Assembly (NCBI GenBank): GCA_014871385.1
Contig: CM026422.1
Location: 12,011,311 to 12,075,310, forward strand
Length of the DNA: 64,000 nt
Source of the DNA: Ceratodon purpureus
Taxonomy: Eukaryota; Streptophyta; Bryopsida; Pseudoditrichales; Ditrichaceae
Direction: 5' to 3'
The translations under genes were made by a program, and so were the position numbers. Below, one piece after another: positions 13,672 through 25,865 of the stretch (positions are counted from its first letter, which is position 1; each line of letters starts with the position of its first letter). The notes under the pieces were generated by a model. The model did not search any database. It had not been told where the DNA came from and was given only the letters and a program-made list of their open reading frames with translations.

Positions 13672-13785
13672 TTCAAGACCCAAGACAATAACAAGACCCA
13701 AGAGCCTGGAGCAGATAATAACAAGACCCAAGAGACTGAAGTATATAATAAGAAGAACCAAGAGCCTGAAATACAAACAGTATAT
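13672..13785 (+). repeat. Short imperfect tandem repeat
   Basis: Four imperfect units built on ATAACAAGACCCAAGAGCCTG lie directly after the degraded duplication copy. One continuous reading frame crosses them, but it has no start codon. Confidence 0.7.
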
Positions 13786-14356
13786 CCTGAAATCAATGCA
13801 GTCGTCGGATGATAGTTGAAGCACTAATATCTTCTCTAGTATGTGTAGATTCTAAGTAGGAGAGATCCCGGAAACATCGTCGGCACAGTGGAAACGCCAA
13901 CTGTGATGACCGAACTTGTTTCAGAGGAGTGAGAATTCAAGTGATTTAAAGATTTGCAAATTTAAAGGCTAGTGAAGATGGGTACAAGATTACTGAAATG
14001 GACATGTAACTACTAAACATCTTCGAAATACACGATTTGTATAAACAGTTGCTGTCCGGTACATCCGTCACGGAGTCGCGCGAGAAACACTCGGAGATGT
14101 GCTGAGACAAAAACATAGATACACGTGGAAATTTCGAATGAGTACATATTCTAGCCTAGGTAGAAGTGCAAGTCCGCAAGTACAAACTGGTAAAGGGACG
14201 GTAAACTTGGTCGACTGCCTACTGAACGCCACGTTACTGCAGTTCAGGGCGAGAAATTATCAAATACTACGAAGTCGATTCAAAAGTCATTGAGGACAGA
14301 AAACGGACACTCAGTCATTTCCTGCACTGCCTCATTGGACATGATTCCTACTAGTG

Positions 14357-16936
14357 TGAGTTAAAATGACTTTAAATGGTTTAGGAATAACAAATTATTA
14401 CAAAAACTAATTTACTTTTTTTAAAATTTTTAATTTTCATAATTTTCTTATTTTTTACGTTTCTTATTTTTAGAATTATATTTGGGCGAATCTGCTGTGG
14501 TACTATGGTAATGTTTTCCAGGAAACATACACCCAAGCAGAGGGACAGTCCCCTCTTCAAGCAATTTTTGACCCATTTACCTCATCATCATTGAAACCAT
14601 ACTCCTAACAAAAGTTAGAGCATGATGTGAGCCACCTTCCAACAAGACCAATGGCACTTCATAACTCTCCAAACATCTTTAAAATGCCACTGTGGCATAT
14701 TCAAACAAGATATGCTGCATGCGTGAGATAGGATTAGGTGATGATTCCAACACCCGAAAGAATGAGTTCTTCATTCCAACTGATTGTTGTTTAGCCTCGC
14801 ACGGGTCCTCCATTCCCATTTGATGTGGCCAGGCTTCAGCATACCGAAGATATGCCATGGCATCTAAGTTGGATGAAGTGGAGTCAGCATGAACTCGCCG
14901 TGAACATTTTGGACTGGCCCATGTGCCAAATATGGCAACACTGAGGTTTCAAACCTCATGTGTTGAAAAAAGTTTGTGTACCTGAAATAATTTTATCAAG
15001 ATGGTGGGAAAAACCAATTATAAGCTGACACCACGGTCAATCAAAATGGACCATGTGTGCAACACAAGAAGAGTACATTCAATTTTACATGGTCAATGTC
15101 AACATGGATGGTAACCCTCAAATGCAGGCCAGTTTTGAGAAGATAACTTTGTTCCATGAGCCTGGAGATCACATGCAGTTGAAAAAATTGTTTCCCTTGT
15201 TTTACTGAATGAACTAAGTAAAGGTAAAAAAGAAGAGCATCCCTGTGCACTGAACTATACATAAGATAAATCAGCCCATAACCACTGCGTAAGGAAATAT
15301 TGAATATCTTGAACATTGCATAAAAAACAAGGTTCAAATATCAATGCAACTAAATTCATAAGTTTCTAATCAAAATTGAATCAGTTATAATTAATCCAAA
15401 AATTATTAAATTTTAATAACTTTCAATCAACTAGTAGATCAAATGGTTAATTCGATTAATCTAATTTAGATTTATTGTGTTTTACGGTAATTCATTAAAT
15501 AGATATAATTTAAACAAAACAAAAAAACACATACAATCGTTATTAATAAGTAACAATTTATATACGGAATTAGAATTTTACAACTAATGTCATGAATTTT
15601 ACAACTAAGGCATTGAAATCTTGTCATGAAATGGGCTACTAAATTTGACAGACTGACATTGGACTTTGAACAAGTGTGAAGCTGCCCTAACTCTAGATGA
15701 ATTATTGTGCACTGAAAAACATGATGCCAAAGTGTACACTAGTACAAATACGGCTAAGTGACCCTTGCACAAAAGCAGGGCTGCAATTTATATAAAGGCT
15801 TAAAGTATAAACATAGAATTCTAGAAAAACAATTTTATATGGCAAATGGAATTTCAGACCAGTCCGAAAAGCCAACAACAGAAACACGACATCTGACCAG
15901 ACCCCTCACTTGTGCCTAAATTTGAGCACATGCATGCGGTATCCCACAAAATGGGAAGCCATCTTGTCATGCCACATGATGCATTTGGCATCGTTGGATT
16001 AGGCCAGGTGAAATTCTGATTTCTGAACAGAAATTCCTCCAGGTGTAACTCAGGGAAAAGAGAAATTGAGTCATTTGGGCAACACCAATGTGGGCCATTT
16101 CCAATATCCAATTACTAGTTCTGCGCAAGATAGCCATGAAAATCACTTGCATGTGTCAGGATTAGAAAAGTGATTTTATAAGTATTGAAGGTAGTATAAA
16201 CAAGTTATCAATTATTAAGGTAAAGAGTAAAAGTAGCAATGACTTCCAACATGGGCATGATAAACATATGTATTTGGGGGTCAGAAATCAAGATTGAAGC
16301 TTCTATCACTATAACTTGAGGTTGAATACTAAAGAACCATATTAATATGTTTACCTTAAACTTTTACAACCAGGGACAGTGAATGATATGATTGAAGCTG
16401 CTGTGGTATCAATATACAATGAGTGTTTAAAACTTGGATGTGATTTATGGCTACTTAGCTAGTGGGTGGTTCAACTACGAAATACCAAACTTTTATGTAA
16501 CATCAATCATGATGAATTCCTTCTTCGTTAAAATTCTGTCATTACAAAACTGAACAGTTCCATGCTCAAAGTCAGCATGTCCTTGGCATAAGCAAATTCT
16601 AGCGAAGTCTAATTCAATCAGTTATCTTCTATTACCGCAAACTGGTTCATAATCTACAATAAAATACAACACAGATTCTCAATTGGCAACAAGATAACTG
16701 TGAAATATGCTACTTAAAACCTCCTGCAATAATGGAAACTCCATTCTGCTCCAGAGGCTCATCCATGTCTCTGCTTTGCCACATGACTGAAAATTCGGAA
16801 TGAGCGTTTTGGTCGTGAAGTGATGGACATACAGTGTGTCGATCTTCGCCTCCATTCGTAGTCAAAACAATGAATGACATAAAGCTCCAGCACAAAGGGA
16901 CCTTGACATCGATCTGGAGCAACTCATACTCGCAAG
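14357..16936. other. Gene-free stretch downstream of CRIPT
   Basis: AT-rich host DNA between the proposed CACTA terminus and the CRIPT stop codon. 15,350–15,620 is especially A/T-rich. No convincing coding exon was seen on either strand; part is probably the CRIPT 3' UTR. Confidence 0.5.
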
Positions 16937-18387
16937 TCAAACATTGCTTTGCTTGTACAGCTTTGTGTCTAAGACTTGTTTTCCACACATGGCACAGACA
17001 CCTGCAATCATTAAATTCAGACACGTCAAGAGGTTTCTCAGACACAAAAATGTTGCCCAGAAGTGAATCGTTGAAAACACAATTTGCACGTTGGGGCATG
17101 GCTAATAGTTGATACCTTTCTTGTAGGAACACGACTGGCAGTACTTTGCTTCCTGGTGAAGCTGCTGCTTGCAGATTATGCATTTTGACTTTCCATAAGG
17201 AGAAAACCTGCACACACCACACAAAAATATTAACCATAAGACTCAAAGCCACTCACAGCCATTCGACAGAGATGCAAAACGTTCCAATTAACTTAATGGT
17301 GAGGAGAGCACAAATCACATATCAGAAAAATTGGGTTGCTTAATGGCTGAATACAAGTGGTAAGGAGCATTAAGAAGATGAGCTCGAAAGCAAACCTGTT
17401 CTTCTTGGAGAGCAGTTTGTTCTCGTTGATCTTTCGTCCGCCCCCTTCAGTGGTGTTACTGGCACCCTCCTTCCACTTATCAGGCACAATCACTTTCGTG
17501 AGCTTCTTCTCACCTGCTCGTGACAATAGCATCCAAGTCAATTAAGAAACAAAAACCAGAAAACAAGTGCTGAATACCACAAAAAGGATCATACAACACC
17601 AACAATATTTCAAAGTTATCAGTAGACTAGAAACTTTGCGAGTCACTCTAGACACCTGTAATGGAAATCTCAAGGTTTTCTTTCATTGAGGAATAGAAAA
17701 CTTCCTGATAAAATTATAAACCCATCGTTCTTCCTAAAAATCAGGAGTTATTAAACCTTCTCTGATAACTCCAAGGATTGCTCCCTGTCAGCTACTGCAC
17801 TACTATAGTAAAAATTCGAAACACCCAGCTACGCAAAACGACTAAAACATCATCCCTCAGTTATGCTTCAGAATTAAACCTCCCAACTGATCACCTCAAC
17901 CAACCCACACTAAAGTAGCTCTACAAGAAAAGCGTCTCTTACAGACCCACCTACAGTGCTACCTCAAGTATGCAAAATTGAAGCACACGAACAGCATGAC
18001 CTAAAAATGCAGAGAACTTCCTAACCCTAGAACCATGAATCAACCGCTTCACCAAAACGCCAATCCCCGAACCCTTCCCCTACTTCCACATGACCAACCC
18101 CTAAACTCTCTCCCCAAAGTCCTCAAACCAGACCAGCACCCCAGAAAATCTCTCCTCCATGCTTTGATCCAGTGCCATATAACCCCAAATCATCCAACTT
18201 AAGCCGTGAAACCCCAAACACCGAAAACCACCCCAATAAACTCCCAACCCAAACAAACTCAACCCTCCAACCCCAAGAAACGCAAACCAAACCCCCACCA
18301 AACTACCAAACTACCAAACCTTCAAAAACCCCAACCCATAAACAGGAAAAAAAAAAAAAAAAAAAACTTACACTTATCGCACACCAT
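16937..18387 (-). CDS. CRIPT: CRIPT homologue (cysteine-rich PDZ-binding protein family)
   Basis: Four exons on the minus strand, 18387–18372, 17513–17396, 17207–17116 and 17001–16937, total 291 bases and 96 residues, close to the usual ~100 for CRIPT. The first exon has only 16 bases and encodes MVCDK plus one base of Cys. Family landmarks follow in order: KCEKKL, VPDKWKEGA, NTTEGGGRK, FSPYGKSKC, four CxxC pairs (CDKC, CIIC, CQSC, CAMC) and LDTKLYKQSNV at the end. The CxxC pairs imply zinc binding. In animals CRIPT binds PDZ domains of PSD-95 and is linked to the minor spliceosome; the plant role is inferred only as a conserved small zinc protein. It shares its upstream region with the divergently transcribed metallo-hydrolase at 18822. 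The first intron begins with a long poly(T) tract in the sense strand. Confidence 0.93.
18346..18366 (+). repeat. Poly(A) tract in CRIPT intron 1
   Basis: A run of A (T in the sense of the gene) lies directly next to the 5' splice site of the first CRIPT intron. Confidence 0.9.
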
Positions 18388-18821
18388 GGTCACTGAATCC
18401 CTTGCTTCCAACAAAACCCTCCCGAAGCTGTCCTTCCTGCTGCCGTTACCAATCGAAGACGAACCGCAAAACGCTTCCACAATCACCAAAACACAACTGA
18501 ACTCATGAACTTCATCATCATAAACTCTCTAGCTGAAGAAAACAAAACTTTCTCGTTACAAGCTCGTGGGTTTATGCACTGATCATGGTAACATACCCTG
18601 GCTGACACCCTTGCCATGAACAGTGAACTTTCAACACTCCCATGATGTCATGTATGGTGACGTCAAAGATAAGTGCCAAGTGTGGGCTCGGAGATGAACA
18701 TGGGGCAGGTTTATGACTAAACAAATGATGTGCACAGTTGGGCCATCTTTGTATAATGTTTGTGTAATGTTGTGCAGTTGTGAATTGTCATGTGACAAAG
18801 CTCTGGGTGGATTGCGAAGCG
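18388..18821. promoter_or_regulatory. Shared upstream region of two divergent genes
   Basis: The CRIPT start codon (minus) and the metallo-hydrolase start codon (plus) are only 434 bp apart and head to head, so this stretch must hold both promoters or 5' UTRs. No clear TATA box was identified. Confidence 0.55.
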
Positions 18822-20591
18822 ATGGACATGGACCGGGCAGAGCAAGCGCAGATGTGCAAGGCATGTGGGGTGCAGTTCTCCCCGGATGTGAATCTGCCTC
18901 CAGTGTGTCCCATCTGCTCCGATGAACGCCAAGCAGTTCCCAAGTATGAAGATGGTTTTGTTTTGTTTTTAGTTTTGATTGCACTGTTTCGGTGGTTGCT
19001 TGATTGATTGTAGTTTGGTGAGTGTTTCTGGCGGTGGTTCTGATGGTTGGTGAGTCATGTTGGCTGTCTGTGTGGGGTTTTGCAGAGGTGGGCAACAATG
19101 GATGACTCATGCTCAGCTGAAGAATGGCCCGTTTATGAACAAGTGGACGAAGTACGAGCCGGGTTTGTATGGGTTCAGCACGGAGCCCAAAGTGGGCATT
19201 GGACAGCGAGCGTTTCTTGTGCAAACCGCACGTAATGTTTTTCTGTGCCTTATGGTTTTGAATTGCGACGCATATGGTTTCGGAATCTCACGTTTCGGGA
19301 ATTGGATCTTTTGTTTTTGTGTCTAGGGTTCTTATGTTTGCATTGCAGGGGTCTGATAGTATTCGTATTCAAGATGGCATGATTTCAGAGTCATTTTTGT
19401 TGAATATTTGAGTTTAAACGTTCTAGATTTGATTCTGTCTTGAGTTCTGAATGTCAACTTGTGGGTGTATTCCTGGGTGTGGAACTCAATTTGGTGGCTA
19501 TCTTGGTTTGTGTAGCTGACTGTTTCGTCATCGTTGCTGATTGCAGATGGTAATATCTTGTGGGATTGTATATCGCTGCTGGATGAAGCAACAATTGACA
19601 TTGTGAAAGCACTAGGAGGGTTGAAGGCGATTGCTATATCACATCCTCATTATTATGCAAATAATGCACAATGGAGTTCGGTCTTTGGAAATATACCTGT
19701 TTATATCCATGAGAAGTATGTCTTGGTGGAATTTTGAATCGGATTTTTTTGAGTTGCATGCTTGTGAAATTTGATCTTCACGTCGTTTGCTGCTTGTTTG
19801 TTGTCTTGAGTTCCCTTGTTGTGATCAAAGCCATGTATCATATCACAAAACTTCGTAATTTATGGTGTTCCTGTCAGTGCTTTACTAGATATAACAGTTA
19901 GACTTGAATTTGAGGAAATTAATTGGAGAAGTACATGGCAAAGATTGCTGCTCGTCCCGTTTGTTTGTTTGTAGACATCCTTCGACCTCTGATAAAATTA
20001 AAATGCTACAGGGACAAGAAGTGGGTGATGTGGGAGCACGCGAATGTGAAGTTCTGGAGTGGTGAGACACTCCCTGTGTTCCAAGGGGCGACTTTGATAC
20101 AACTGGGAGGCCACTTCGCAGGAGGTCAAGTCCTTCATTGGGCCGAGGGGGTTGGTGGTAAAGGCGCCTTGCTAACAGGGGACATCATACAAGTAAGCTG
20201 TGCACTTGAAATAAATTTTGCAGATTACTCGATTTTGATACCTTACAAAGGACCACACAATGTATTCTTCTTCTTTAGGCCGAATGGGATGGTTGAAATT
20301 TAATGCAAAAATTGCGGGAGGATGGACTTTCATGTATGCTTTGCGTATGTGTAGGTGAATGCGCTGGACCACACCACTGTGAGTGTAATGCGTTCATACC
20401 CCAACTACATTCCGTTGTCAACCAGCCACGTGCACCGCATTGCCAAACGACTTGAACCCTGGGCTTTTGAGCGTGTCTATGGAGGCTTCTGGAACTTCGA
20501 AGTTATGGAGGACGCGAAAGCTAGGGTGGAGTACTCCCTCCAAAGATATGTCAAATGGCTTACAGATGATGACCCTGATGGCGATCACTGA
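18822..20591 (+). CDS. Metallo-beta-lactamase-fold hydrolase-like protein
   Basis: Five exons (18822–18943, 19086–19231, 19547–19715, 20012–20192, 20355–20591) join in frame to 284 residues. The N-terminus has a small zinc-ribbon-like module (CKACG, then CPICSDERQ). The middle resembles metallo-beta-lactamase folds: HGNILWDC near the first strand, ISHPHYY as the His-containing motif, GGHFAGG as a second metal-ligand motif and LTGD as the Asp ligand. The canonical HxHxDH motif is reduced to HPHYYAN, so activity is uncertain. The start at 18822 gives the ribbon motif with only about a dozen residues before it; an in-frame ATG also occurs 6 bases downstream. Relatives in plants and bacteria are annotated as metallo-hydrolase/oxidoreductase proteins without a defined substrate. 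It shares an upstream region with CRIPT. Confidence 0.85.
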
Positions 20592-20794
20592 GATTAGAAG
20601 AGAGGTCTCGGATCGAGCATCTGGATGTTGTCATGTTGAACTCTGCTGTTCTGGTTTTCATGTAGGTGTGTTGAGGCTTGTTTCTGTCCTTGTCTTCAGT
20701 AGGAAACTGAATTTCGTAGCGATGAATCAGAACAAACGTTCTTGTTGTCGAGTTTCCTGCTTATTGTGAATTTGTAATCTAGTTTTGTTTATTA

Positions 20795-20800
20795 AATAAA
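20795..20800 (+). promoter_or_regulatory. Canonical polyadenylation signal AATAAA
   Basis: AATAAA lies 204 bp after the metallo-hydrolase stop codon, a normal distance for a plant 3' UTR. Confidence 0.5.
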
Positions 20801-20802
20801 GT

Positions 20803-20836
20803 AACACCTGAATCACCCAACTGCGATTCAGGTGTT
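20803..20836 (+). terminator. Perfect 12-bp hairpin just past the AATAAA signal
   Basis: AACACCTGAATC and its exact reverse complement GATTCAGGTGTT flank a 10-base loop. The structure starts three bases after the polyadenylation signal of the upstream gene. A role in 3'-end formation or transcript stability is possible but not shown. Confidence 0.45.
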
Positions 20837-21636
20837 CTTTCTTCAGCGATGTGAGTTAATTCTGATTGTTGTCGTGAATGATGTCCATGTAATGAAATTT
20901 AAGATGACGTCCTTAGAGAGTTTCTCAGCCTTTGAGGGGTAGAATATCTTTCACCTGTCAATGGGTCCTTGTTTACTACAAGCGGTGTGTTAGTGTTGGT
21001 TGTTTGTTTGGACGTTCGTGCCAATCTCCAGGAGGTTGTGGACGTGTAGGTGAACTTGTGTGTACGAATTTATTTGAAGGCGAAGTACTTGAAGTCATGG
21101 GTATTGCACAATAAAGCCAACTCGTCACTCGTGAAAGTTTAAAGGTACACTGGCAGGAATCACGGTTCCACTACATCAAACATATTTTATGAGGATCTTA
21201 GGTGCTTGAGTTTGACAACTCTTAATACTGTTAGAGTCGGCATTGGGCTACTCAATCACATTGATAGAAGTTCCATCAAACGTGAGAAAAACCTCAAATG
21301 ACAAGACAAATCCACCGTAAAGAAGAAAGAATGTAATTGCGTTTCATCAACATCACATACTTAAATACAACAAGTTTGAGGAAGAGGTAGCTTGCATTAT
21401 CACCACTTCAAGATCCAAAGTCCTCCAACTTTCTTCAAATCCTTACAAATTTATCACCACCTTATCGTGACCTTGTTCAACAATATAGCCTTGTCAATTG
21501 CCACATAAACATCTCCACGCAATAAATCACCAACTTATGTACATCTTTTTTCAACTTAAACTCAAGATGAGATTTCCGACAAAAGGCATACAATCTTCAC
21601 CAACCATCATCCATCATCGCTTCACCAGCTCCAGCA
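20837..21636. other. Intergenic, no gene recognised
   Basis: Between the convergent metallo-hydrolase (plus) and the small-subunit-like gene (minus). Only short frames are present. Confidence 0.5.
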
Positions 21637-21948
21637 TCACCGGGCAACCCCTCCGGAATCGCCATACCTTGCCCACGCGAAAAACCGCACGCCGATCCGC
21701 TGCAAATAGTAGCTGCTGTTGTAGCCCGCCACCACGAAGAAGATGAAGAACAGGGCGTTGAAGATGCAGCGTTCCCACCAGTCCAGCGTGTAGAGCCCTG
21801 TGGTGAGATTGTACAGAAAGATCCATCGCTCTAATTTCTGCATCACACGAATGTGCCAGCGCCGAGGTGGCTCCAGAGCTACATATTGTGGTTGCTGCTG
21901 CTGGTGCACCGATGTGACCGAGTTGCTGTGGTTGTTGTGGTTCGCCAT
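21637..21948 (-). CDS. Serine palmitoyltransferase small-subunit-like protein
   Basis: The C-terminal ~60 residues carry the signature of the small activating subunit of serine palmitoyltransferase (ssSPT): LERWIFLYNLTTGLYTLDWW, then ERCIFNALFFIFFVV as the membrane segment and YNSSYYLQR. Known ssSPT proteins sit in the endoplasmic reticulum membrane and stimulate the first step of sphingolipid synthesis. From the ATG at 21948 the protein has 103 residues, about twice the usual plant length. The extra N-terminus is Asn/His/Gln-rich (HNNHSNS, then QQQQPQ). An in-frame ATG at 22086 would give 149 residues, and an internal ATG at MQKLERW would give the compact form, so the true start is open. Confidence 0.75.
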   Translation of the reverse strand: MANHNNHSNSVTSVHQQQQPQYVALEPPRRWHIRVMQKLERWIFLYNLTTGLYTLDWWERCIFNALFFIFFVVAGYNSSYYLQRIGVRFFAWARYGDSGGVAR

Positions 21949-22086
21949 CGCCACCACTAGATTATCTTCCCTGTCACGCGTGCGAGCTCGAAGAGTGGGA
22001 AAATGCATTCGGTCAATAGAAGAGACTGCACCGAGATTACCAAAGCTCGGGTTGACAGGGGTACTGCACCTTGAACTTCTATGCAC

Positions 22087-22848
22087 GCCACATCGGTGTA
22101 TAAAGGTTTGGTGTAATAGTACCCAATCATCAACACTACGTGAGCTTCCAAGATCACCACCCGAATTAGCTTCAGGGAAGACGATGCTTCACACCCTTAC
22201 TTGCAGTAGGTGAAGTTAGCATCTGTTATCCTAGCACCTGCGACATTGTCCATAGACTACAAATCCATCACCACCAGTCACGCAATGAAACTAAACAGGC
22301 ACCCTTCCATATTGTGCTCCCGCTCAAAATTGGGCGCAGAAAAACGCTTCCCCCGACATTCTACGAGATAGATAGATACAAACATCCTCTGCAACAAAAT
22401 CTTATCACTGGTTCATCCACGAGCTTGTTGCAACGAAACCACACATTTCAAAACATTCAAGAGAAAAATCAAGTGAAAGTTCTACAGCTTTTGTCCTGGA
22501 AGAAAGTGCGGGTAAATTAAAGAAGGTAAAGTTAGAGCTTGGAAGTGCTCACCGCAGAAGTGCTCATTGCAACTAGACCGCTGAGTGCAAAAATCTGGGC
22601 GAAGGCATCGTCGAGAAGGATCAACGAAGATACAGAGACTTTGAAGACTCGACAGTCAGGGTGTTACAAAACTGTACATGAATTTTCAATTTAGATGCTG
22701 TCAACACATGCCATACAGCACAAGATCTGAAGCAACTGTGAAACTTGTTGACAGGTCCTATCAGGTCTCTAAGAGTCAGTAAGGAAAAGATACTAGAACT
22801 AGAGACCTTGTTTGAATAATTAGAACTAATCGTACATAGAATGGTACG
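22087..22848. other. Intergenic, no gene recognised
   Basis: Between two minus-strand genes; it should hold the upstream region of the ssSPT-like gene and the 3' UTR of the RING/PHD gene. No exon was identified. Confidence 0.5.
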
Positions 22849-25494
22849 CTATAAAATGCCTGTACCCACAACTTTTTTAACCAAAACACCAACCACCTTA
22901 TTTACATTATGCCGTACACACTGCATGCAACAGTTGGGGAACATGAAAGAAGCCGATGGGGAAGACAAATGGTTACAAGCAGAGCTGGCGCTTCCAAACG
23001 CACGCGTCTCAGGACCCAAGTGCTCTATTCCAAAAGCTGCCAGCAACTCCTGCGTTGCCATCCTTGCAATTTTGATGTGTTGTTGCTTATCTGCACAACA
23101 GAATAATCGTCAAGGTGGGTTTATTCACAGAGTTTGCACTTCATGGAAAGATACACCAGTATGAAATGTACTAATTAAAAAATTAAATGCCAACAAATGA
23201 GGAAACAGTTCGATGCCTACCAATATGCCCCAAACGATAAAGCGGCTTGAGCTCTGCCTTCACATATTGAGCGACTTGCTCCTTCATATCTCTCCTCTCC
23301 GTGGGATTTCTGGTGCGGGATCTGTGAGCTTCCTCGTCTTCGTGTTGTGCTCTCCTTCTACTTCTGTCCGCAACTTGCAGCCTCTCATTCTCGACGGAAC
23401 TGCCAGGCATGTTTCGTACTGCAACGTTTCTTTCGTTGATGACCCTAGACAACCCCTCCGGCATACTTCGTACTGCAACGTTTCCTCCATTGCTGTCCCT
23501 GGACAATCTCTCCCGCACACTGCTTGCCTGTACATCCTGGGCAGAATCATTGTCCTGCCGCCCACTCCTTCCACTAATTCTATGACGACCACTCGTACTA
23601 CTTTCTACCAAATGGTTGCTCTCTCTTACATTCTCTCTCCTAGAATCTCGTTCCATACTTGGACCCCTGTGATGTCGTGATCTATTTTCGGCTACGTGAT
23701 TGTCTTCCCTCATATTTTCTCTCCTCAAACTCTGCTCATCAGCTGCGCCTCTGTGCCCTCTCATTCTACCTTCTGGCAAGCGACTGCCCTCTCTCACATT
23801 GGTTCTTCTCGGATTCTGCTCTTGAATTTGATCACTATGCAGTCTCGTTGTATTTTCAACCAGTTGATTGCTGCCTCCCGCAGTTCCTGTTCTCACACTC
23901 TGCTCTTGAGTTTGATTAAACCTTGAGGGACCAACAGTAGCCTCTCCACCACCAGTAGGCATCCTTCCATGGGCGGTAGCTCTGTTTCCACCAGCCCTAG
24001 TTCCTGAGGCAGGATTTGAAACTGCTGCCACCTCTCTCAGAGCTCGAGCTTGTTCCATCATAGACCATGCTTGGGAAATGTCATCACTTGGTGCAGCTTC
24101 AGGAACCGCTGACGTATTTGACGACGGCCTGCCATGAGCTTGAGATGCACGTGTCCTCGGGCCTAAATGCGAAATAGAGCCAAATTGCAACTCTCCTCTT
24201 CGTAACTGGTCCCAGTTGTTGCGGATGTCATTAACCCTCTGTCGTATCAACCGCTGAGAAGATAAGGTGCGGGCAGCTGCTGGAGTGGACTCTATATCAC
24301 TGCTCACTGAACTTGACCCACCAGCTTCTTGATTTAACGATATGTAAACCTGTGCTTCATGGGAGATTGCAGGAGCTGGGTGGAGTCGGGTGTGCCTGTT
24401 AACCCACGTCTCATTAATATCTACTAAAAATGCATGCACTTCAATAACCAGTCACCTTGTTTGAAAATTAATACCAAAATCAAAGACAGGGCTAAGCAAT
24501 GTGCTACCTGCCACTAGCCCGATTTAAACGGGGAGCTGAAGTTCGCCGCCGTGGGGGTCGCCTCCGCTGAATAGGCTGTACAACAGCTACAAGATCAGGA
24601 AGCAGTGGAATTGAATCATCCTCGTCGAATTCCGGCTCTTGTTCTTCGTGTTCTTCATTATATTCTTCCTCATGTCCTTGGTCGTCACTGTTGAATCCTT
24701 GACCCTGAATAGAACACATATTGCAGAACCAGTCTCCACGTGGAACAGATCGGCCTAAACCAACACAGTAGGTATGTGCAGCTGCATCACATCTATCACA
24801 CAAAAGAAGAAGGCGTTCGTCTCCAGCCTCCTGGCACTCGGTACAGACTACATGCAGATATGGATCTGTAAAGAGACGAATTTCTTCTTCTGATGGCTCA
24901 TAAACCTGCCAATATGACGAACAAAAAATTACAAAGTAGAAAAACAAAACAACAAACAACATTTTTATTTATATTTTTTCATTTTTTCATTTTTTTTATG
25001 TAATAAAATTTCATCATCAAGACAAGGAAAGCATGAGAAGTATTAAAGTTTTTTAAACAGTAGAACATCAATACCTGATTCCTAAGCGGGATATGAAAAG
25101 TGCGAGGCCGGCTACGAGGCATACCAGGCACCGAGGGCCTGACAACCGTCACAAACCTTTGCTTGCAGGTCGGACACCGCGACTCTACTTTTGCCCATTC
25201 CATAATACATCCAAAACAAAAATAATGATCGCAGCAGTCCAGCTTTCCTCTCTCAACTTCCTCCTCCGTCAGGCAGATACCACATACTTGCACAACCTTC
25301 TCCTCTTGTTTGGTCTCCACTTCTTTTTCCCCCGCTTCCTGACCTTGAACATCATCTTCCCTAACTTTCCTTTTCCCCTTCGCTTTGTGGTAATACTCAT
25401 TCCCATCTGAGACTGTATCATCCTCAGTAGAATCATAAGAATTGTGGACCGAACTGTCCTGTTTTCGACGTTTCGACACCCTGTTATTCCTCAT
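22849..25494 (-). CDS. RING plus PHD finger protein
   Basis: Four exons on the minus strand (25494–25075, 24905–about 24515, 24438–23221, 23090–22849) give about 756 residues. After a basic N-terminus, exon 1 holds a C3HC4 RING finger (CGICLTEEEVERGKLDCCDH, then CFGC and CPTC). Exon 2 holds a C4HC3 PHD finger (CTEC, LLLCDRCDAAAHTYCVG, WFCNMC) followed by an acidic stretch. Exon 3 is a long Arg/Ser/Asn-rich, probably disordered region with imperfect repeats around REN, VRE and NHVAE. Exon 4 has a conserved-looking helix (KIARMATQELLAAFGIEHLG). The domain order matches plant PHD and RING finger proteins, nuclear proteins that may act as E3 ubiquitin ligases and histone-tail readers. The boundary between exons 2 and 3 is least certain: a GTGGCA donor keeps frame, while the stronger GTAGCA donor does not. 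Confidence 0.85.
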
Positions 25495-25865
25495 CTTTTA
25501 TTCCTTCACACCAGCATCTCAATACCCCCCACTCTTCCGATTTCTCAACTCCGCTGGAGGCCAGAACATTCCCTTAAGGTCAGAAATCTTAGCCCGAGAT
25601 ACACAATGCCACCTGCAGCAATTCGACAAACATGCAGAACATCTCATACCATTTCCTGACCAACAAAGCATAGAGCACTACGAATTTAACCATTAAACAA
25701 CCAAACACAAAAACTTCGAACAAGCGGTTGAAAAACACACAAACCTACAATAAAACAAAATAAAAACTCAAACCTAAAAACCATTCATACTCATAAACTT
25801 CCCAAGTTAAGAGTCTCCAAAATAACACCACTCTGAAACTCCATCCAACAAAATAAACCTAAACC

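Larger units (their letters stand above)
1..14356 (+). mobile_element. CACTA (En/Spm-type) element 1, left end outside window
   Basis: This region contains a tnp2 transposase gene followed by accessory genes on the same strand, the layout of a large plant CACTA element. The proposed right end is the sequence ending CCTACTAGTG at 14,356; read from that end it starts CACTAGTAGG, which fits a CACTA terminus and resembles the end of the second element. The three bases after it are TGA, a possible target duplication. Composition changes sharply there to very AT-rich DNA without reading frames. No matching left terminus was found, so the element presumably begins before base 1. The transposase has a premature stop and there are internal duplications, so it is probably decayed. 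Certain: tnp2 content. Inferred: exact right end. Confidence 0.65.

Noticed and set aside
18631..19224. 197-residue open frame on the minus strand across the metallo-hydrolase exons
   Set aside because: It is antisense to exons 1 and 2 of the metallo-hydrolase gene, has no recognisable product and spans that gene's introns.
23213..23680. 155-residue frame on plus
   Set aside because: Shadow of the low-complexity exon 3 of the RING/PHD gene on the opposite strand.
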